A program made the translations under genes and the position numbers. Below the pieces are notes generated by a model that was not told the DNA's origin, made no database searches, and worked only from the letters and a program-made list of their open reading frames with translations. Shown one piece after another: positions 63,101 to 64,000 of a stretch of 64,000 nucleotides of DNA; position 1 is the stretch's first letter, and every line of letters begins with the position of its first letter. This DNA comes from Fenollaria massiliensis (lineage in GTDB: Bacteria > Bacillota > Clostridia > Tissierellales > Peptoniphilaceae), in assembly GCF_000312505.2 (NCBI RefSeq), contig NZ_HG326225.1, positions 76,249 through 140,248 on the forward strand, given 5' to 3'.

Positions 63101-63379
63101 TTACTTAAACAAACCTGAGTGTGAGCCTGTTCTTACTAATGATAATATTAAAAACTCTTCTATTTTTTCATATATTAATAAAAAATCGGGCTCTATATGA
63201 CATTCTCGAGTCCCTTTGTAATTTCCAGCTAATGAATGGTCTCCATATTTTTCATCAAGAGTTTCATCCTTTGCTATTTTTTCAATAACATCAAAGAGCT
63301 TTTTAATATCTTTTCCTTGCTTTTTAGCCTGCTTTAGGTCTTTTTTAAATCTACTTGTAAACTTTATTTTATACTTCAA
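63101..63379 (-). CDS. yafQ: YafQ-family mRNA interferase toxin
   Basis: 92 aa RelE/ParE fold. FTSRFKKDLKQAKKQGKD, YGDHSLAGNYKGTRECHIEP, FLLIYE, RTGSHSGLF: the His/Asp residues of YafQ are there. Cuts mRNA at the ribosome. Overlaps the antitoxin gene by 11 bases. Confidence 0.92.
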   Translation of the reverse strand: MKYKIKFTSRFKKDLKQAKKQGKDIKKLFDVIEKIAKDETLDEKYGDHSLAGNYKGTRECHIEPDFLLIYEKIEEFLILSLVRTGSHSGLFK

Positions 63380-63641
63380 GGGCTTTCCTCAAGTCATCCA
63401 TATTATCATAGGATTTCACATTCGTATCTTTAGCTATCATTCTTCCTTCTTCAATCGCTTTTATAGTTTCATCATCTGGAATATCAAGTTTTAAATCAAA
63501 AGGAATGCCACTTTCTCTAATACTTGCCCTTAAAAACATGTTAATTGCAGTGGTCATATTTAAACCTAAACTGGAGTAGATTTTTTCTGCTGCTTCTTTT
63601 ATTTCTTTATCTGTTCTTATATTCAAATTTGTTGTAGCCAT
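63369..63641 (-). CDS. dinJ: RelB/DinJ-family antitoxin
   Basis: 90 aa from MATTNLNIRTDKEIKE (GGAG upstream). RHH N-terminus, then YSSLGLNMTTAINMFLRASI and IPFDLKLDIPDDET. Neutralises YafQ and represses the operon. Confidence 0.92.
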   Translation of the reverse strand: MATTNLNIRTDKEIKEAAEKIYSSLGLNMTTAINMFLRASIRESGIPFDLKLDIPDDETIKAIEEGRMIAKDTNVKSYDNMDDLRKALEV

Positions 63642-63652
63642 ATCCTCATCTC

Positions 63653-63691
63653 CTTTGACCTTATTATATGTCAAAGTTCGTGCTTTGTCAA
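63653..63691 (-). promoter_or_regulatory. TA operon promoter with overlapping operator
   Basis: TTGACA (63686-63691), 17-base spacer, TATAAT (63663-63668). CTTTGAC-10-GTCAAAG (63653-63676) spans the -10 and is the likely DinJ operator. Confidence 0.82.
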
Positions 63692-63763
63692 TACATTGTC
63701 ATCATTAAATGTTTTTACATTTTATATAACATATGTAACGAATCCTTACTCCCTTCAATAAAA

Positions 63764-63796
63764 AAAGAGCAGCTTTTTAAGCTACTCTTGTATAAA
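63764..63796 (-). terminator. Terminator of the incoming minus-strand gene
   Basis: AGAGTAGCTT-aaa-AAGCTGCTCT with seven T's on the minus strand. Confidence 0.82.
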
Positions 63797-63956
63797 GTAC
63801 AAAATGAGTTAAATATATTTTTTTTGTTTCCTCATACTAATCTTAAAACTACTCTTACGTCCATGTAGTTTTTTTGAGTCTTTTTTACGTATCCTTCTTC
63901 GTCTTTATCAAATACAAAATGCTTGTAAAACTGCTTAAAATGCAGGATTTCTAAAT

Positions 63957-64000
63957 TTACATCTTTTGTATCAATGCTATAGTCTCAACATGTGTTGTCA
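63957..64000 (-). CDS. C-terminal end of an RlmD/RumA-type rRNA methyltransferase (partial)
   Basis: Last codons read TTHVETIALIQKM then stop. HVETxxL is the usual end of the 23S rRNA m5U methyltransferases of the TrmA/RlmD family. The gene continues beyond 64000. Confidence 0.7.
   Translation of the reverse strand, partial: TTHVETIALIQKM

Noticed and set aside
1-64000. tRNA and rRNA genes
   Set aside because: None recognised on either strand, including in the gaps at element borders.

Overview
This is an AT-rich (roughly one-third G+C by eye) chromosomal window from a low-GC Gram-positive anaerobe. S-layer-homology proteins, the absence of sigH between the yacP-like gene and rpmG, and the general gene content fit a non-sporulating anaerobic coccus of the Peptoniphilaceae type (Peptoniphilus, Anaerococcus, Finegoldia relatives). 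The genus is inference only.

Layout. (1) 1-12122: the left arm of a Tn916-family integrative conjugative element (ICE), orf13 to orf23 on the minus strand, including ArdA, the oriT interval, and the Int arm-site repeats near the end. The end lies inside, and truncates, the target-recognition part of a BcgI-like restriction-modification locus. (2) 12123-22800: that damaged R-M locus, then a decayed integrative/mobilizable element: tyrosine integrase, excisionase-like HTH, VapE-like ATPase, MobC proteins, an oriT-like site, helicase and TnpV-like remnants, and two tandem about 193-nt structured RNA genes with their own promoters and terminators. (3) 22826-53027: core genome. guaA; a secreted SLH protein; an 11-gene minus-strand run murB-PHP-rapZ-yvcK-aroE-aroF-aroB-aroA-aroC-aroK-aroQ ending in an M42 peptidase gene; a YfcC transporter; HAD phosphatase; murJ-ABC exporter; two cell-surface proteins; GNAT; and the conserved cysS-mrnC-rlmB-yacP and rpmG-secE-nusG-rplK-rplA-rplJ-rplL clusters with an L10 leader. 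(4) 53042-63641: a second accessory island: wrecked serine recombinase, a TetR / rifampin-phosphotransferase-like / MATE operon with a frameshifted MATE, a second oriT-mobC copy matching the one at 17.4 kb, a PARIS-like AAA-ATPase plus DUF4435 defence operon with frameshifts, and a DinJ/YafQ toxin-antitoxin pair. (5) 63957-64000: the last codons of an RlmD-type rRNA methyltransferase.

The accessory parts share a theme: conjugation and anti-restriction (ArdA) on one side, restriction and abortive-infection modules on the other, several of them broken by an insertion or by one-base changes in homopolymer runs. The most interesting unexplained signals are the tandem structured RNAs at 15.9-16.4 kb, the possibly phase-variable or inactivated defence genes, and the duplicated oriT-mobC modules that bracket about 42 kb of mostly core chromosome.
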